Source of the DNA: Alphaproteobacteria bacterium
GTDB lineage: Bacteria > Pseudomonadota > Alphaproteobacteria > Caulobacterales > Caulobacteraceae
Length of the DNA: 64,000 nucleotides
Assembly: GCA_018821435.1 (NCBI GenBank)
Contig: JAHJME010000030.1
Location: 62,001 to 126,000 of the forward strand
Direction of reading: 5' to 3'
The notes beneath the pieces were generated by a model that had not been told where the DNA came from, did not search any database, and was given only the letters and a program-made list of their open reading frames with translations. Shown here piece by piece: positions 1 to 8,002 of this stretch (position 1 is its first letter; each line of letters opens with the position of its first letter). The translations under genes were made by a program, and so were the position numbers.

Positions 1-292
1 CAGGCGAATTCCAAGATGGGAACCTGCCGCAAGGCCACTAATTCACGGTTAAAAGTGGGAATTATCCTGACGTCTTAAGTGAAGATGTAGTGTTTACCGT
101 CCATAAAGCATGAGGATCGGCGGAGAGGGGCCGATCTGCATTATATTGATTTCGAGAAAGCGGAGATGCGACGCCCCATCGTGGAGCATGTATGCGCCAG
201 CATAGTCGCGCAATGCCAGGAATCATTCTCGTCATGATTTACCGTGACGAAATACATTCGACGTACTGACGTTATCGACAACGAGGAAGCCT
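1..292 (+). promoter_or_regulatory. Non-coding leader upstream of the first chemoreceptor
   Basis: I find no convincing gene here. The stretch holds a small inverted repeat at 115-136 (7-bp arms GATCGGC/GCCGATC, 8-nt loop) and a GTGGGAATT motif at 55-63. That motif recurs upstream of the gene at 13303. The ribosome binding site of the next gene (GAGGAAGCCT just before the ATG) closes the stretch. The promoter must lie within it, but no clear -35/-10 pair stands out. Confidence 0.4.
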
Positions 293-2104
293 ATGAAACT
301 CGACTCGATCAACGGCAAGGTCGTCGCCGCCGGCGCCATCGTGCTGATCCTGGCCTCCGCCACCTCGGCGGCGGGCCTCTGGGCCGCGACCCATCTCAGC
401 GGTGCGCTGACCCGGGCGATGACCTCCAGCGAGGTTGTGCGGCTGCACATGGACTCCGACATGATGCACGACGCCCTGCGCGCCGATGTGCTGATGGCGC
501 TGCGGGCCGCCGATCCGACCACCGGCGTGACGTTCGCCCAGGTGAAGAGGGACCTGGGCGAGCACTCCAAGGCGTTCCGCGACGACATCGCGCGCAACAA
601 GACCCTGGCCACCGATCCGGCGTCCCGCGCCGCCCTGGCCGCCGTCGAGGCGCCGCTGGGCGACTACATCACGGGCGCCGAGACCATCGTGACCCTGGCC
701 GCCACGGATCCCGCCGCCGCCAGCGCGGCGATGCCCGGTTTCCTCAAGCAGTTCACCACGCTCGAAGGCGCGATGGAGCAGGCGACGGACAAGATCGAAG
801 CCAGCGCCAACGCCGAAGCCGCGGCGGCCAAGTCCGCCGCCTTCAACGCACAAATCCTGATGGGCGGCCTGATCCTGGTTGGGATCGCCGTCACCGGCCT
901 GATCGTCGTGGCCGCGCGCCGCATCCTGGTGAAGCCGCTGGTCGACGTGACCAGTGCGCTGGACCGGCTGTCCAAGGGCGACCTGAGCGTCGATCCGCCC
1001 CATACCGGCCGCAAGGACGAGATCGGGCTGATGACGCGCGCGCTGTTCGCCTTCAAGCAGGCGGTGGCCGAGCGCCAGGCCGAGCTGGAAGCCGCCGACA
1101 ACCGCGCCGCCATGGAAGAAGAGCGCACGCTCAACGAAGCGCGTCGCGCCAAGGAGGAGGCCGCCCGGGAACAGGTGGTCAGTTCGCTGGCCCGGGGCCT
1201 GGCCCGGCTAAGCCAGGGCGACCTGGCCGCGCGTCTGGAAACCCGTTTCCCCGACCAATACGAAGAGCTGCGCGCCAACTACAATTCCGCCGTCGACCAG
1301 CTGGGCCAGACCATGTCGTCGGTCATCGCCTCGGCGCGCGGCATGCGCACCGGCTGCGGCGAGATCAGCCAGGCGGCCGACGACCTGTCGCGCCGGACAG
1401 AGCAGCAGGCCGCCAGCCTGGAGGAGACCGCCGCCGCCCTCGACGAGGTCACCGCCACGGTGCGCCGCTCGGCCGAGGGCGCCAGCAAGGCGCGCCAGGT
1501 GGCCGACACCGCCCAGGGCGAGGCGCAACGCTCCGGCGAGGTCGTCACCAAGGCCACCGAGGCCATGAGCGGCATCGAGAAATCCTCGACCCAGATCGCC
1601 AACATCGTCGGCCTGATCGAGGAGATCGCCTTCCAGACCAACCTGCTGGCGCTGAACGCCGGCGTCGAAGCCGCCCGCGCCGGCGACGCCGGTCGCGGCT
1701 TCGCGGTCGTGGCCTCCGAAGTCCGGGCGCTGGCGCAGCGCACCGCCGAGGCCGCCAAGGAGATCAAGGGCCTGATCTCGGCCTCCAGCCGCCAGGTGGG
1801 CGACGGCGTCGAGCTGGTCACCCAGACCGGCGCGGCGCTGGAGACCATCCGCGTCACGGTCTCGGAGATGCACGGGCTGGTCAGCGAGATCGCCGGTTCG
1901 GCCCGCGAGCAGGCCGTCGCCTTGTCCGAGGTCAACACCGCCATCAACCAGATGGACCAGGTCACCCAGCAAAACGCCGCCATGGTCGAAGAGACCACCG
2001 CAGCCAGTCACAGTCTGGCGCGCGAGGCCGAGAGCCTCGCGGGCCTGATCGGACGCTTCCGCCTCACCCCCGGCGAAGCGGTCCTGTCGGCGCGCGCCGC
2101 CTGA
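293..2104 (+). CDS. Methyl-accepting chemotaxis protein (transmembrane chemoreceptor)
   Basis: This is an inner-membrane chemoreceptor of 603 residues. TM1 is at about residues 9-30, a periplasmic sensor of about 150 residues follows, and TM2 is at about 183-205. Next come HAMP-like segments (about 206-260 and 290-350) and a long coiled-coil signalling domain. The signalling tip is highly conserved ([20 protein letters not shown], then [20 protein letters not shown]) and binds CheA and CheW. The Q/E-rich stretch EETAAALDE is a likely methylation helix. The C-terminus ends SARAA with no CheR-tether pentapeptide. A terminal Ala-Ala resembles ClpXP degrons such as that of Caulobacter CtrA; that is inference. 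The gene stands alone, convergent with marR and about 1 kb from the che operon terminus. The ligand cannot be read from the sequence. Confidence 0.95.
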   Translation: MKLDSINGKVVAAGAIVLILASATSAAGLWAATHLSGALTRAMTSSEVVRLHMDSDMMHDALRADVLMALRAADPTTGVTFAQVKRDLGEHSKAFRDDIARNKTLATDPASRAALAAVEAPLGDYITGAETIVTLAATDPAAASAAMPGFLKQFTTLEGAMEQATDKIEASANAEAAAAKSAAFNAQILMGGLILVGIAVTGLIVVAARRILVKPLVDVTSALDRLSKGDLSVDPPHTGRKDEIGLMTRALFAFKQAVAERQAELEAADNRAAMEEERTLNEARRAKEEAAREQVVSSLARGLARLSQGDLAARLETRFPDQYEELRANYNSAVDQLGQTMSSVIASARGMRTGCGEISQAADDLSRRTEQQAASLEETAAALDEVTATVRRSAEGASKARQVADTAQGEAQRSGEVVTKATEAMSGIEKSSTQIANIVGLIEEIAFQTNLLALNAGVEAARAGDAGRGFAVVASEVRALAQRTAEAAKEIKGLISASSRQVGDGVELVTQTGAALETIRVTVSEMHGLVSEIAGSAREQAVALSEVNTAINQMDQVTQQNAAMVEETTAASHSLAREAESLAGLIGRFRLTPGEAVLSARAA

Positions 2105-2124
2105 CCCCCAAGGGCGCGCGTGCG

Positions 2125-2156
2125 TCCCGGCCGGAGCCCGCGGGTTCCGGCCGGGA
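2125..2156. terminator. Strong hairpin between convergent genes
   Basis: A perfect 11-bp inverted repeat (arms at 2125-2135 and 2146-2156, TCCCGGCCGGA and its complement) encloses a further palindrome CCCGCGGG at 2137-2144. It lies in the 56-bp gap between the stops of the chemoreceptor and the MarR gene, so it probably ends transcription from both sides. There is no clear T-run on either side. Confidence 0.65.
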
Positions 2157-2160
2157 ACGA

Positions 2161-2694
2161 CTAATCGGATTTCGCCGCCGACTGGCCGTACGCCAGCAGC
2201 CGGTTCGCGATCAGGGGATCTTCCACCACATTGCGGATGACCTGCTGCAGCAGGCGCGCCGCGCCACGCAGGGCGTCTTCGTCCACCCCTTCCAGCATGG
2301 CCTCGTTGCCGTGCTGCAGCGCCCGCGTGGCCTGGCCGTGCACGGCTTCGCCCTTGGGGGTTAGCGAGAGGTTCACCCGCCGCCGATCGCGGGGCGACGA
2401 CCACCGCTCGACCAGCTCCTCCGCTACGAGTTGATCGACGGCACGCGTCAAGGTGGTGCGGTCGACGGCGCTGAACAGCGCGAGGTCTTTCATCGAACAG
2501 TTTTCGATGCGGCGAATTACCGCAATGATGCGCCAACGGTGCAAGCTGATGCCCGCCGCGGACAGTTTTCGGTCGTAGTGAACGTCCCGCTGCCGAGCGA
2601 CCTGGAACAGCAGATAGAAGAGATAGGTGGGGACGCCTAGGGGAAATTCCCCTGTTGGATCAAGGGAGTTATCCTTTGTTCGAGGCGCGCGCAT
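2161..2694 (-). CDS. MarR-family winged-helix transcriptional regulator
   Basis: This is a cytoplasmic dimeric regulator of 177 residues. The winged helix is visible as an N-terminal helical part (TYLFYLLFQVARQRD), then the core LSLHRWRII-type helix and the recognition segment (MKDLALFSAVDRTTLTRAVD). The wing follows (SSPRDRRRVNLSLTPKGE), with the DRR/LTPKG signature of MarR proteins. The start at 2694 is preferred over an upstream ATG at 2739, because AAGGA lies 8 nt before it. Two copies of GTGCAAATGCA lie 60-85 bp upstream and are likely autoregulatory sites. The gene diverges from the small gene at 2847. The effector is unknown. Confidence 0.9.
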   Translation of the reverse strand: MRAPRTKDNSLDPTGEFPLGVPTYLFYLLFQVARQRDVHYDRKLSAAGISLHRWRIIAVIRRIENCSMKDLALFSAVDRTTLTRAVDQLVAEELVERWSSPRDRRRVNLSLTPKGEAVHGQATRALQHGNEAMLEGVDEDALRGAARLLQQVIRNVVEDPLIANRLLAYGQSAAKSD

Positions 2695-2753
2695 CGAGTC
2701 GTCCTTGGGCGTCTTGGGGCAGGGCGCCCATACCGGCATACTGCGTTATCCGC

Positions 2754-2779
2754 GTGCAAATGCAATAGGTGCAAATGCA
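2754..2779. promoter_or_regulatory. Tandem GTGCAAATGCA operator candidate
   Basis: The 11-mer GTGCAAATGCA occurs at 2754-2764 and again at 2769-2779, 15 bp apart. Each copy contains TGCA-N2-TGCA, an internal inverted repeat. The pair sits in the divergent intergenic region between marR and the small gene at 2847, where an autoregulating MarR protein would bind. Confidence 0.6.
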
Positions 2780-2846
2780 CTATGTTATCGCAGCATTAAC
2801 TCTGGAACCCTATCGTTTACCCATCGACCTGAACGGGGACCCAGAG

Positions 2847-3209
2847 TTGAGCCAGATCGCCGCCTTCGCCGATGAAGACACCCGCCGCACGATGAAGGTG
2901 CTGAGCGCCGACGTGCAGGCGTCGCTGGCGCTGAACCGGGCCCTGCTGCAGGCGCTCGCGACCCTCTCGCCGGCCCTGAACGCGGCCGCCGAGCGGGCGC
3001 TGGAGGGCGAGATCGACCAGGCGCTGCGCCAGTCGGCGCCCCAGCGCGTGGTCGATCTGATCGAGGACGCCCGCGAGCTGATGCAGGACACCCCCGCCGA
3101 GGTCGAGATGATGAGCGCGCTGGAACGGGCCCTGATCGCCGCGGCCGACGCCCTGCCGGACATCACTGACCTGGAAGCCGCCGAAACCGCCAGCCTGGCG
3201 CGCGGCTGA
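2847..3209 (+). CDS. Small helical protein of unknown function
   Basis: I do not recognise this gene. From the TTG at 2847 (GGGGA 8 nt upstream) it encodes 120 residues, acidic and almost entirely helical, without signal peptide, membrane segment or cysteine. The frame is open further upstream (GTG at 2769, ATG at 2775), but those starts fall inside the presumed MarR operator, so I prefer the TTG. The gene diverges from marR and may be its target. It converges with the last gene of the chemotaxis operon, 19 bp away, but has no recognisable chemotaxis domain. Confidence 0.65.
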   Translation: MSQIAAFADEDTRRTMKVLSADVQASLALNRALLQALATLSPALNAAAERALEGEIDQALRQSAPQRVVDLIEDARELMQDTPAEVEMMSALERALIAAADALPDITDLEAAETASLARG

Positions 3210-3228
3210 CCGTCGTCGACGCCCGCGC

Positions 3229-3705
3229 CTAGGTCGCGGGCAGCACCCGGGCGCGCACCCGGCGCAGACCTTCCAGGATCGACTCCGCGCCGGCCGCGCC
3301 GGCCTTGTCGCCCAGGGTCGCCAGCAGGCGGATCCCATTCACATGGACGTCGATCGCCGGCCAGTTCGCCGCCTCGCCGCCCCGGAACCAGTCGGCCAGG
3401 TCGCAGAGGCTGAACGCGGCGTCCGCCAGGGCCTTCAGGCCGAACGCGCCGGCGATGCCGAAGATCGCGTTGCTCATGTCGTAGATGCCGTCGAAGACCG
3501 CGGGGTCGCCGGCGGCGCGCCCCTGGGCGGCAAGCGCCGTCATCTGCTCGGCCTTTTCCACCAGCGCGGCGACCGAGGCCCCGCGCGTGGATTCGATCCG
3601 CGTCTCGGCGGCCCGCACGGCGTTCTCGATGGTCCGACCGCCCGGCTCGCGGGTGATCTGCGCCAACTTGTTCTCAACGGCGAAGACGCGGACGTTGCTG
3701 GTCAT
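3229..3705 (-). CDS. cheE: CheE-like chemotaxis accessory protein
   Basis: This 158-residue soluble helical protein is the last gene of the chemotaxis operon. Its start overlaps the stop of the receiver gene before it (ATGA). In Caulobacter the gene at this position is called cheE; its biochemical role is unsettled. The sequence shows a conserved-looking central part (DGIYDMSNAIFGIAGAFGLKAL) followed by LCDLADWF and HVNGIRLLA. It resembles a helical-bundle phosphotransfer-like fold but lacks the canonical HSIKG histidine motif. Assignment rests on position and overall resemblance to Caulobacter CheE, so it is less secure than its neighbours. Confidence 0.75.
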   Translation of the reverse strand: MTSNVRVFAVENKLAQITREPGGRTIENAVRAAETRIESTRGASVAALVEKAEQMTALAAQGRAAGDPAVFDGIYDMSNAIFGIAGAFGLKALADAAFSLCDLADWFRGGEAANWPAIDVHVNGIRLLATLGDKAGAAGAESILEGLRRVRARVLPAT

Positions 3706-4304
3706 AAGGCGACGGCTTTCGGACTGAACAGAGCGTCGATTTCGTTCTGTTCGAGGTTGGGTGTCTTGGCGAGGCCGACCTCGACGGAGAGGTCGTCATG
3801 CCGGCGGCCCTTCATGCCGACCGGCGGCCCCAGCGCCTTCACGCGGCGGTCGGGACCACAGTATCCGGGCGAGCTTACGAACTTCCGCTGATCGTTCATC
3901 AGCCAGATGATCCGCTGCATCATCACCATGGGCGCGGCGGGCTTGGCGACGACGAAGCTGGCGCCGGCGTCACGGCCGCGGAACACCTGCGAGGGCTTGG
4001 TGTGGCCGGTGGCCAGGATCACCGGTGCGAAGCTGTTGGGATCCAGCTCGGAGCGTCGCAGCCAGCTGATGAAGTCGTAGCCTTCGGCGTCGGCCAGCGC
4101 GCTGTCGACGACGATCAGGTTGATCGCCCGCTCCTGCACCGCCGCCTTGCATTCCGCCAGGGTTTGGCAGCGCCGCGGCGTATGCACGCCGAAGCCGGCG
4201 AACATCTCGGACATGATGTTCAGGCCCTGGAGATCGCCGCACGCCAGCAACACCTCGGCGGTCGAGAGGTTGACTCGGTCGCTCTTGCTGAACGGCGGAC
4301 TCAC
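3702..4304 (-). CDS. CheY-like receiver-domain protein with C-terminal extension
   Basis: This is a 200-residue single-receiver protein, the position called cheYIII in the Caulobacter cluster. The phospho-acceptor is probably D67 (INLIVVDSALADAEG), and the conserved lysine lies in VVAKPAAP. The usual acidic pair near the N-terminus is reduced to a single aspartate (LLACGDLQG, D24), and a helical/basic tail of about 70 residues follows the receiver. A GTG start is used, 3 nt after the cheU stop. With half of the Mg2+-binding pair missing, phosphorylation may be weak, so a scaffold or phosphate-sink role is possible. It is translationally coupled to cheE. Confidence 0.85.
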   Translation of the reverse strand: MSPPFSKSDRVNLSTAEVLLACGDLQGLNIMSEMFAGFGVHTPRRCQTLAECKAAVQERAINLIVVDSALADAEGYDFISWLRRSELDPNSFAPVILATGHTKPSQVFRGRDAGASFVVAKPAAPMVMMQRIIWLMNDQRKFVSSPGYCGPDRRVKALGPPVGMKGRRHDDLSVEVGLAKTPNLEQNEIDALFSPKAVAL

Positions 4305-4307
4305 GGC

Positions 4308-4670
4308 TCAATCCCAGAAGGTGAGGGCCTCCCCGGCGTCGACCGCTGGGGGGGAAGCGGGGTTGGACAGGCGGCGCGCCTGCTCGGTGAGCGTCAGGAC
4401 ACGCAAGGCGCTGTCGATGTCGGCCGAGATGTCCGCGGGGGCGGCGTCGGCCAGGGCGCGGACGAACGCGGCCAAGCCGGAGAGGCGCTGGCTGAGCAGG
4501 TCGGCGGCCTGGGCCTCGATCATGGCTGACGGATCCGATGCGGCCGCGGCGACCACCAGGCGCGAGATCAGCCCCTGGAGCTGATCGCCGATGGCGACCA
4601 GGTCCGTGACCTCCTGGGCCACGAGGTCCAGGGATCCGGCCAGGGTTTTGCGCGCCGCGGGTAGGCTCAT
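4308..4670 (-). CDS. cheU: CheU-like chemotaxis operon protein
   Basis: The gene encodes 120 residues. Its ATG overlaps the cheD stop (ATGA), which fixes the start at 4670. The protein is wholly helical, Ala/Leu-rich and soluble, with no enzymatic motif. Its place between cheD and a receiver gene is that of Caulobacter cheU, a gene of unknown function in the main chemotaxis operon. The name comes from gene order and size rather than from a motif. Confidence 0.7.
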   Translation of the reverse strand: MSLPAARKTLAGSLDLVAQEVTDLVAIGDQLQGLISRLVVAAAASDPSAMIEAQAADLLSQRLSGLAAFVRALADAAPADISADIDSALRVLTLTEQARRLSNPASPPAVDAGEALTFWD

Positions 4671-5233
4671 CAGAACAGCTCCAGGGCGCCGGAATCTTGA
4701 ACGGGCGCGACCGGCTTGCGGCGCTCGGTGTCGAAGACGCGGGCCTCGGTGGGGGCCAGCAGGATTTGTCGGGCGCGACCGCTCGACGGCCAGTACTGGA
4801 TGCGCCGGGCGCGGTCGCCGCGCAGGGAACCGCCGACGTGGCGCAGGCCCTCGTCGCGGACGAACCGCTCGGCGAACGTGGAGTTCTGGCCGCCCACGTC
4901 GGACAGGCCATCGAACAGATGCGCGCCGCCGAACAGCTTCACTTCCATGCGCTCGCGCCGGCAGCCCTTGCGGAGCAGGTCGTTGAGCAGCAGCTCCATC
5001 GACTGGACGCCGTAGCGCATGCCCTCGTCGCCTGCCTCGCCGGGCAGCAGGAAGTGGTTCATTCCGCCATAGCCGGTGATCGGGTCGCGGATGCAGGCCG
5101 CGACGCACGACCCCAGGATGGTGGTCAGCACCACGTCGTCGCCTCGCGCGACGTGGAACTCCCCCTGGATCACATGGATCTTGCGGGGCTCCGCGGCGTA
5201 GGCTTCGTCAGATCGCCCCAGCCCGAGGCTCAC
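4670..5233 (-). CDS. cheD: Chemoreceptor glutamine deamidase CheD
   Basis: CheD deamidates glutamines on chemoreceptors and in many bacteria interacts with signalling partners. The 187-residue protein shows the family core: HVIQGEFHVARGDDVVLTTI, then LGSCVAACIRD with the catalytic cysteine C43, and GGMNHFLLP with the catalytic histidine H60. The later NSTFAERFV segment supplies the usual Ser/Thr. It begins with GTG at 5233, overlapping the TGA of the upstream cheY. The N-terminal 18 residues before the core are a short extension. Confidence 0.95.
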   Translation of the reverse strand: MSLGLGRSDEAYAAEPRKIHVIQGEFHVARGDDVVLTTILGSCVAACIRDPITGYGGMNHFLLPGEAGDEGMRYGVQSMELLLNDLLRKGCRRERMEVKLFGGAHLFDGLSDVGGQNSTFAERFVRDEGLRHVGGSLRGDRARRIQYWPSSGRARQILLAPTEARVFDTERRKPVAPVQDSGALELF

Positions 5234-5619
5234 GTCAGGACGCCGAAGATCGCTTCGATCTTCTCCTTCAGGGTGCCGACGGTGAACGGCTTCACCAGGT
5301 AGTTGTTGACCCCGAACTGGACCGCGCGCTGCACCAGCTCCTTGTCGGCCCGGCCGGTGAGCATGATGAAGGCGGTCTTCTGGATCGGCGGGTGCGAGCG
5401 GATGGCCCGCAGCAGGCCCAGACCGTCCAGCTTGGGCATGTTGTAGTCCGAGATCACCAGCTGGACCGGGCGCGACAGCATGTGCCGCAGGCCTTCCTCG
5501 CCGTCGGGGGCTTCATGGATGGTGCGGAAGCCCAGCTGCTGCAGGCCCGTGCGGACCAGCGAGCGCATGGTCTGTTGATCGTCGACGACAAGGCAGGGGA
5601 TGGAGGAGGTCGCCGGCAT
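5230..5619 (-). CDS. cheY: Second CheY response regulator of the operon
   Basis: This is a 129-residue single-receiver protein. The acidic pocket is VVDD (12-14), the phospho-acceptor is D58 (LVISDYNMP), the switch threonine is T88 (MLTGR) and the lysine is K110 (YLVKPF). All catalytic residues are present, so it should accept phosphate from CheA. It is the equivalent of cheYII in Caulobacter and probably acts on the flagellar switch or as a phosphate sink. The start is one base after the cheB stop. The frame extends upstream, but those residues are cheB coding sequence. Confidence 0.95.
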   Translation of the reverse strand: MPATSSIPCLVVDDQQTMRSLVRTGLQQLGFRTIHEAPDGEEGLRHMLSRPVQLVISDYNMPKLDGLGLLRAIRSHPPIQKTAFIMLTGRADKELVQRAVQFGVNNYLVKPFTVGTLKEKIEAIFGVLT

Positions 5620-5620
5620 G

Positions 5621-6640
5621 TCAGCGTTCCGTTTCTTTGTTCGTGAGGTTGCGGATAGCGGGTCCCAGCTTTTCGAGGGGGAGCTGGCGTTCGACCGCGC
5701 CAAGTTCGAAGGCGGCGCGGGGCATGCCGTAGACAACCGAGGTCGCCTCGTCCTGGCCCAGCGTCCTTGCGCCGGCTTCCCGCATGGAAAGCAGGCCACG
5801 CGCCCCGTCCCGACCCATGCCGGTCAGGATCACGCCGACGGCGTGGTCCTTCGCGCAACGGGCCACGGACGAGAACAGAACGTCCACCGAGGGGCAGTGG
5901 CCGCTCACCGGGTCGCCGTGGGAGACCCGGCACCGGAGGTGTCGCGTCCCCTCGACTTCCAGATGGAAATCGCCGCCCGGGGCCACATAGACCCGGCCGG
6001 GGATCAGGGGGTCGCCGTCGCAGGCCTCGGAGACCGTGGCGGCCGACGTGCGGTTCAGTCGCTCGGCGAAGCTCTTGGTGAAGCTGGCCGGCATGTGCTG
6101 GGCGATCACCGTCGGCGCGCAGTTGGCCGACAGGCGCTCGATAATGGTCAGCAGGGCCTCGACGCCGCCGGTGGACGAGCCGATGGCCACCACCTTGTCG
6201 GACGGCGTGAAGATGTCGGTGGCGACGGGCTCGGCGCGGGCGGCGCGCTGGCGCACCCGGGCGCGGGCGGCGATCTTCACCTTCTCGGCCAGGCGGCCGA
6301 AGCCGGTGGGATCGGCGCCGCCGGGCTTCTCGACGCATTCGATCGCGCCAAGTTCCAGGGCGTGCAGCGTGGCCTCGGCGCCGCGGGCGGTGAGGGTCGA
6401 GACCATCACCACCGGCATGGGCCGCAGTCGCATCAGCCGCTCCAGGAAGTCGAGGCCGTTCATGTTCGGCATCTCGACGTCGAGGGTGATGACGTCGGGG
6501 TTCAGCGCCTTGATCGCCTCGCGCGCTTCCAACGGATCGCCCGCCTCGCCGACGACCGTCAGTTCGGGGTCGGCGGACAGCGCGGCGCTGATCAGGCGGC
6601 GCATGGTGCTGGAGTCGTCGACGACGAGGACGCGGATCAT
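5621..6640 (-). CDS. cheB: Chemotaxis methylesterase CheB
   Basis: CheB removes methyl groups from chemoreceptors and deamidates them when phosphorylated by CheA. It has 339 residues. The N-terminal receiver has D8-D9, phospho-acceptor D54 ([12 protein letters not shown]) and KPGG. The C-terminal methylesterase domain begins at about residue 150 and carries the Ser-His-Asp triad in [21 protein letters not shown] and GMGRDGARG. The start at 6640 overlaps the cheR stop by ATGA, so methylation and demethylation enzymes are translationally coupled. Confidence 0.97.
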   Translation of the reverse strand: MIRVLVVDDSSTMRRLISAALSADPELTVVGEAGDPLEAREAIKALNPDVITLDVEMPNMNGLDFLERLMRLRPMPVVMVSTLTARGAEATLHALELGAIECVEKPGGADPTGFGRLAEKVKIAARARVRQRAARAEPVATDIFTPSDKVVAIGSSTGGVEALLTIIERLSANCAPTVIAQHMPASFTKSFAERLNRTSAATVSEACDGDPLIPGRVYVAPGGDFHLEVEGTRHLRCRVSHGDPVSGHCPSVDVLFSSVARCAKDHAVGVILTGMGRDGARGLLSMREAGARTLGQDEATSVVYGMPRAAFELGAVERQLPLEKLGPAIRNLTNKETER

Positions 6641-7521
6641 CGGGCGGCCTCGGCGACGCGGCGATAGGTGGTGACGCCGTCGGGCTTGTAGAGGTCGACC
6701 GCCGCGCCCTGGATCCGCTCGGAGTGACCGATGTAGAGCGTGCCGCCCACCTTGTTCAGGGGCGCGAACCGGCTCCACAGGCGGGCCTGGGTGTCGTCCT
6801 CGAAGTAGATCGCGACGTTGCGGCAGAAGATGGCGTCGAACGAGCCCTTCATCGGCCAGTCGCCGATCAGGTTCAGCTCGTTGAAGGTGACCAGGGCGCG
6901 CAGTTCGTCGGCCATACGAACCTCGCCGCCGGCGACGGAACTGGTCCAGCGCTTGCGGTAGTTGTCCGGCACGCCGTCCAACAGGTGAGCGGCATAGGTC
7001 CCGGAGCGGCCCTCGGCGACCATGTTGGGGTCGATGTCGGTGGCCAGGATCTTGATGTCGCGGTCGGGCGCCTCGGGCATCAGCGACAGGATGGTCATCG
7101 CCACCGAGAACGGCTCCTGGCCGCTGGAGCAGGCCGCCGACCAGATGCGCACCTTGCCGCCGCGACGCGCGGCGTCCAGCAGGGGCGGCAGCACCTTTTC
7201 CTTCAGGTGCTCGAAGTGATGCGGCTCGCGGAAGAAGCGGGTGACGTTGGTGGTCAGCGCCGCCAGCATCTTCTGCCGCTCGTCCACGCCCTCGACCGCC
7301 GAGACCAGCGCGCAATAGTCCTTGAAGCTGGTCAGGCCCAGCGCGCGCAGGCGTTTGGCCAGCCGGGAATAGACCAGCGTCGCCTTGGCGTCGGGCAGGT
7401 GGATGCCGGCGTCGCCATGCACCATCGCCGAGATCCTGCGGAAATCGGCTTCGGTGAAGGCGAACTCGCCATCGACCATATTCGCGCCCGGGCGCGTAGA
7501 TGTCGGCGCGCTGGCGGTCAT
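6637..7521 (-). CDS. cheR: Chemotaxis protein methyltransferase CheR
   Basis: CheR transfers methyl groups from S-adenosylmethionine to glutamates of chemoreceptors. The 294-residue protein has the N-terminal helical domain (about 20-90), then the conserved [14 protein letters not shown]. The SAM-binding Rossmann signature follows ([17 protein letters not shown]), and then [13 protein letters not shown], close to the family's CRNV-Y motif. Its ATG shares its A with the cheW stop (TGATG). The receptor at the head of this operon ends in a WDEF tail that could tether it. Confidence 0.97.
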   Translation of the reverse strand: MTASAPTSTRPGANMVDGEFAFTEADFRRISAMVHGDAGIHLPDAKATLVYSRLAKRLRALGLTSFKDYCALVSAVEGVDERQKMLAALTTNVTRFFREPHHFEHLKEKVLPPLLDAARRGGKVRIWSAACSSGQEPFSVAMTILSLMPEAPDRDIKILATDIDPNMVAEGRSGTYAAHLLDGVPDNYRKRWTSSVAGGEVRMADELRALVTFNELNLIGDWPMKGSFDAIFCRNVAIYFEDDTQARLWSRFAPLNKVGGTLYIGHSERIQGAAVDLYKPDGVTTYRRVAEAAR

Positions 7522-8000
7522 CAGGCGGCTTCCAGCTCCAGGTCGGGCAGCACGCGCTCGAGGCCGATCAGGCTGATCATCCGGCCTTCCATGGGGATCA
7601 GGCCCCGCACGAAGGTCTTGGCCGTCTCGGACGCCACGTCCGGGGTCGGCTGGATCATGTCGTCGGTGATCGTCAGGATGTCGCTGACGGCGTCGACCAG
7701 CAGGCCCACGACCTGCTCGCCGATCTGGGCGACGATGATCACGTTGCGGTCGTTGGCCTCGGTGCTCTCGAAGCCCAGGCGCGAGGCCAGGTCGACGATG
7801 GGCAGCACCGCGCCGCGCAGGTTGATCACGCCACGGACGAACGACGGCGACTGCGGCAGCGCCGTGGCCGCGGTCCAGCCGCGGATCTCGCGGATGGCCA
7901 TGATGTCGACGCAGAACTCCTGCGCGCCGATGCGGAAGGAGATCAGCTCCCGCATGCCGCCAGCGTGGTTCTGGCCGCTCTGACTAACGATCTGGTTCAT
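7521..8000 (-). CDS. cheW: Chemotaxis coupling protein CheW
   Basis: CheW links chemoreceptors to the CheA kinase in the signalling array. The 159 residues form a single CheW domain: [24 protein letters not shown], then [20 protein letters not shown] (the conserved NLRG turn) and [12 protein letters not shown]. It starts 2 nt after the cheA stop and is followed directly by cheR. Length and domain are typical of the family. Confidence 0.97.
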   Translation of the reverse strand: MNQIVSQSGQNHAGGMRELISFRIGAQEFCVDIMAIREIRGWTAATALPQSPSFVRGVINLRGAVLPIVDLASRLGFESTEANDRNVIIVAQIGEQVVGLLVDAVSDILTITDDMIQPTPDVASETAKTFVRGLIPMEGRMISLIGLERVLPDLELEAA

Positions 8001-8002
8001 GT

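Noticed and set aside
3229..3705. CheE as a canonical HPt phosphotransfer protein
   Set aside because: No HSIKG-like histidine motif is present; only general helical resemblance.
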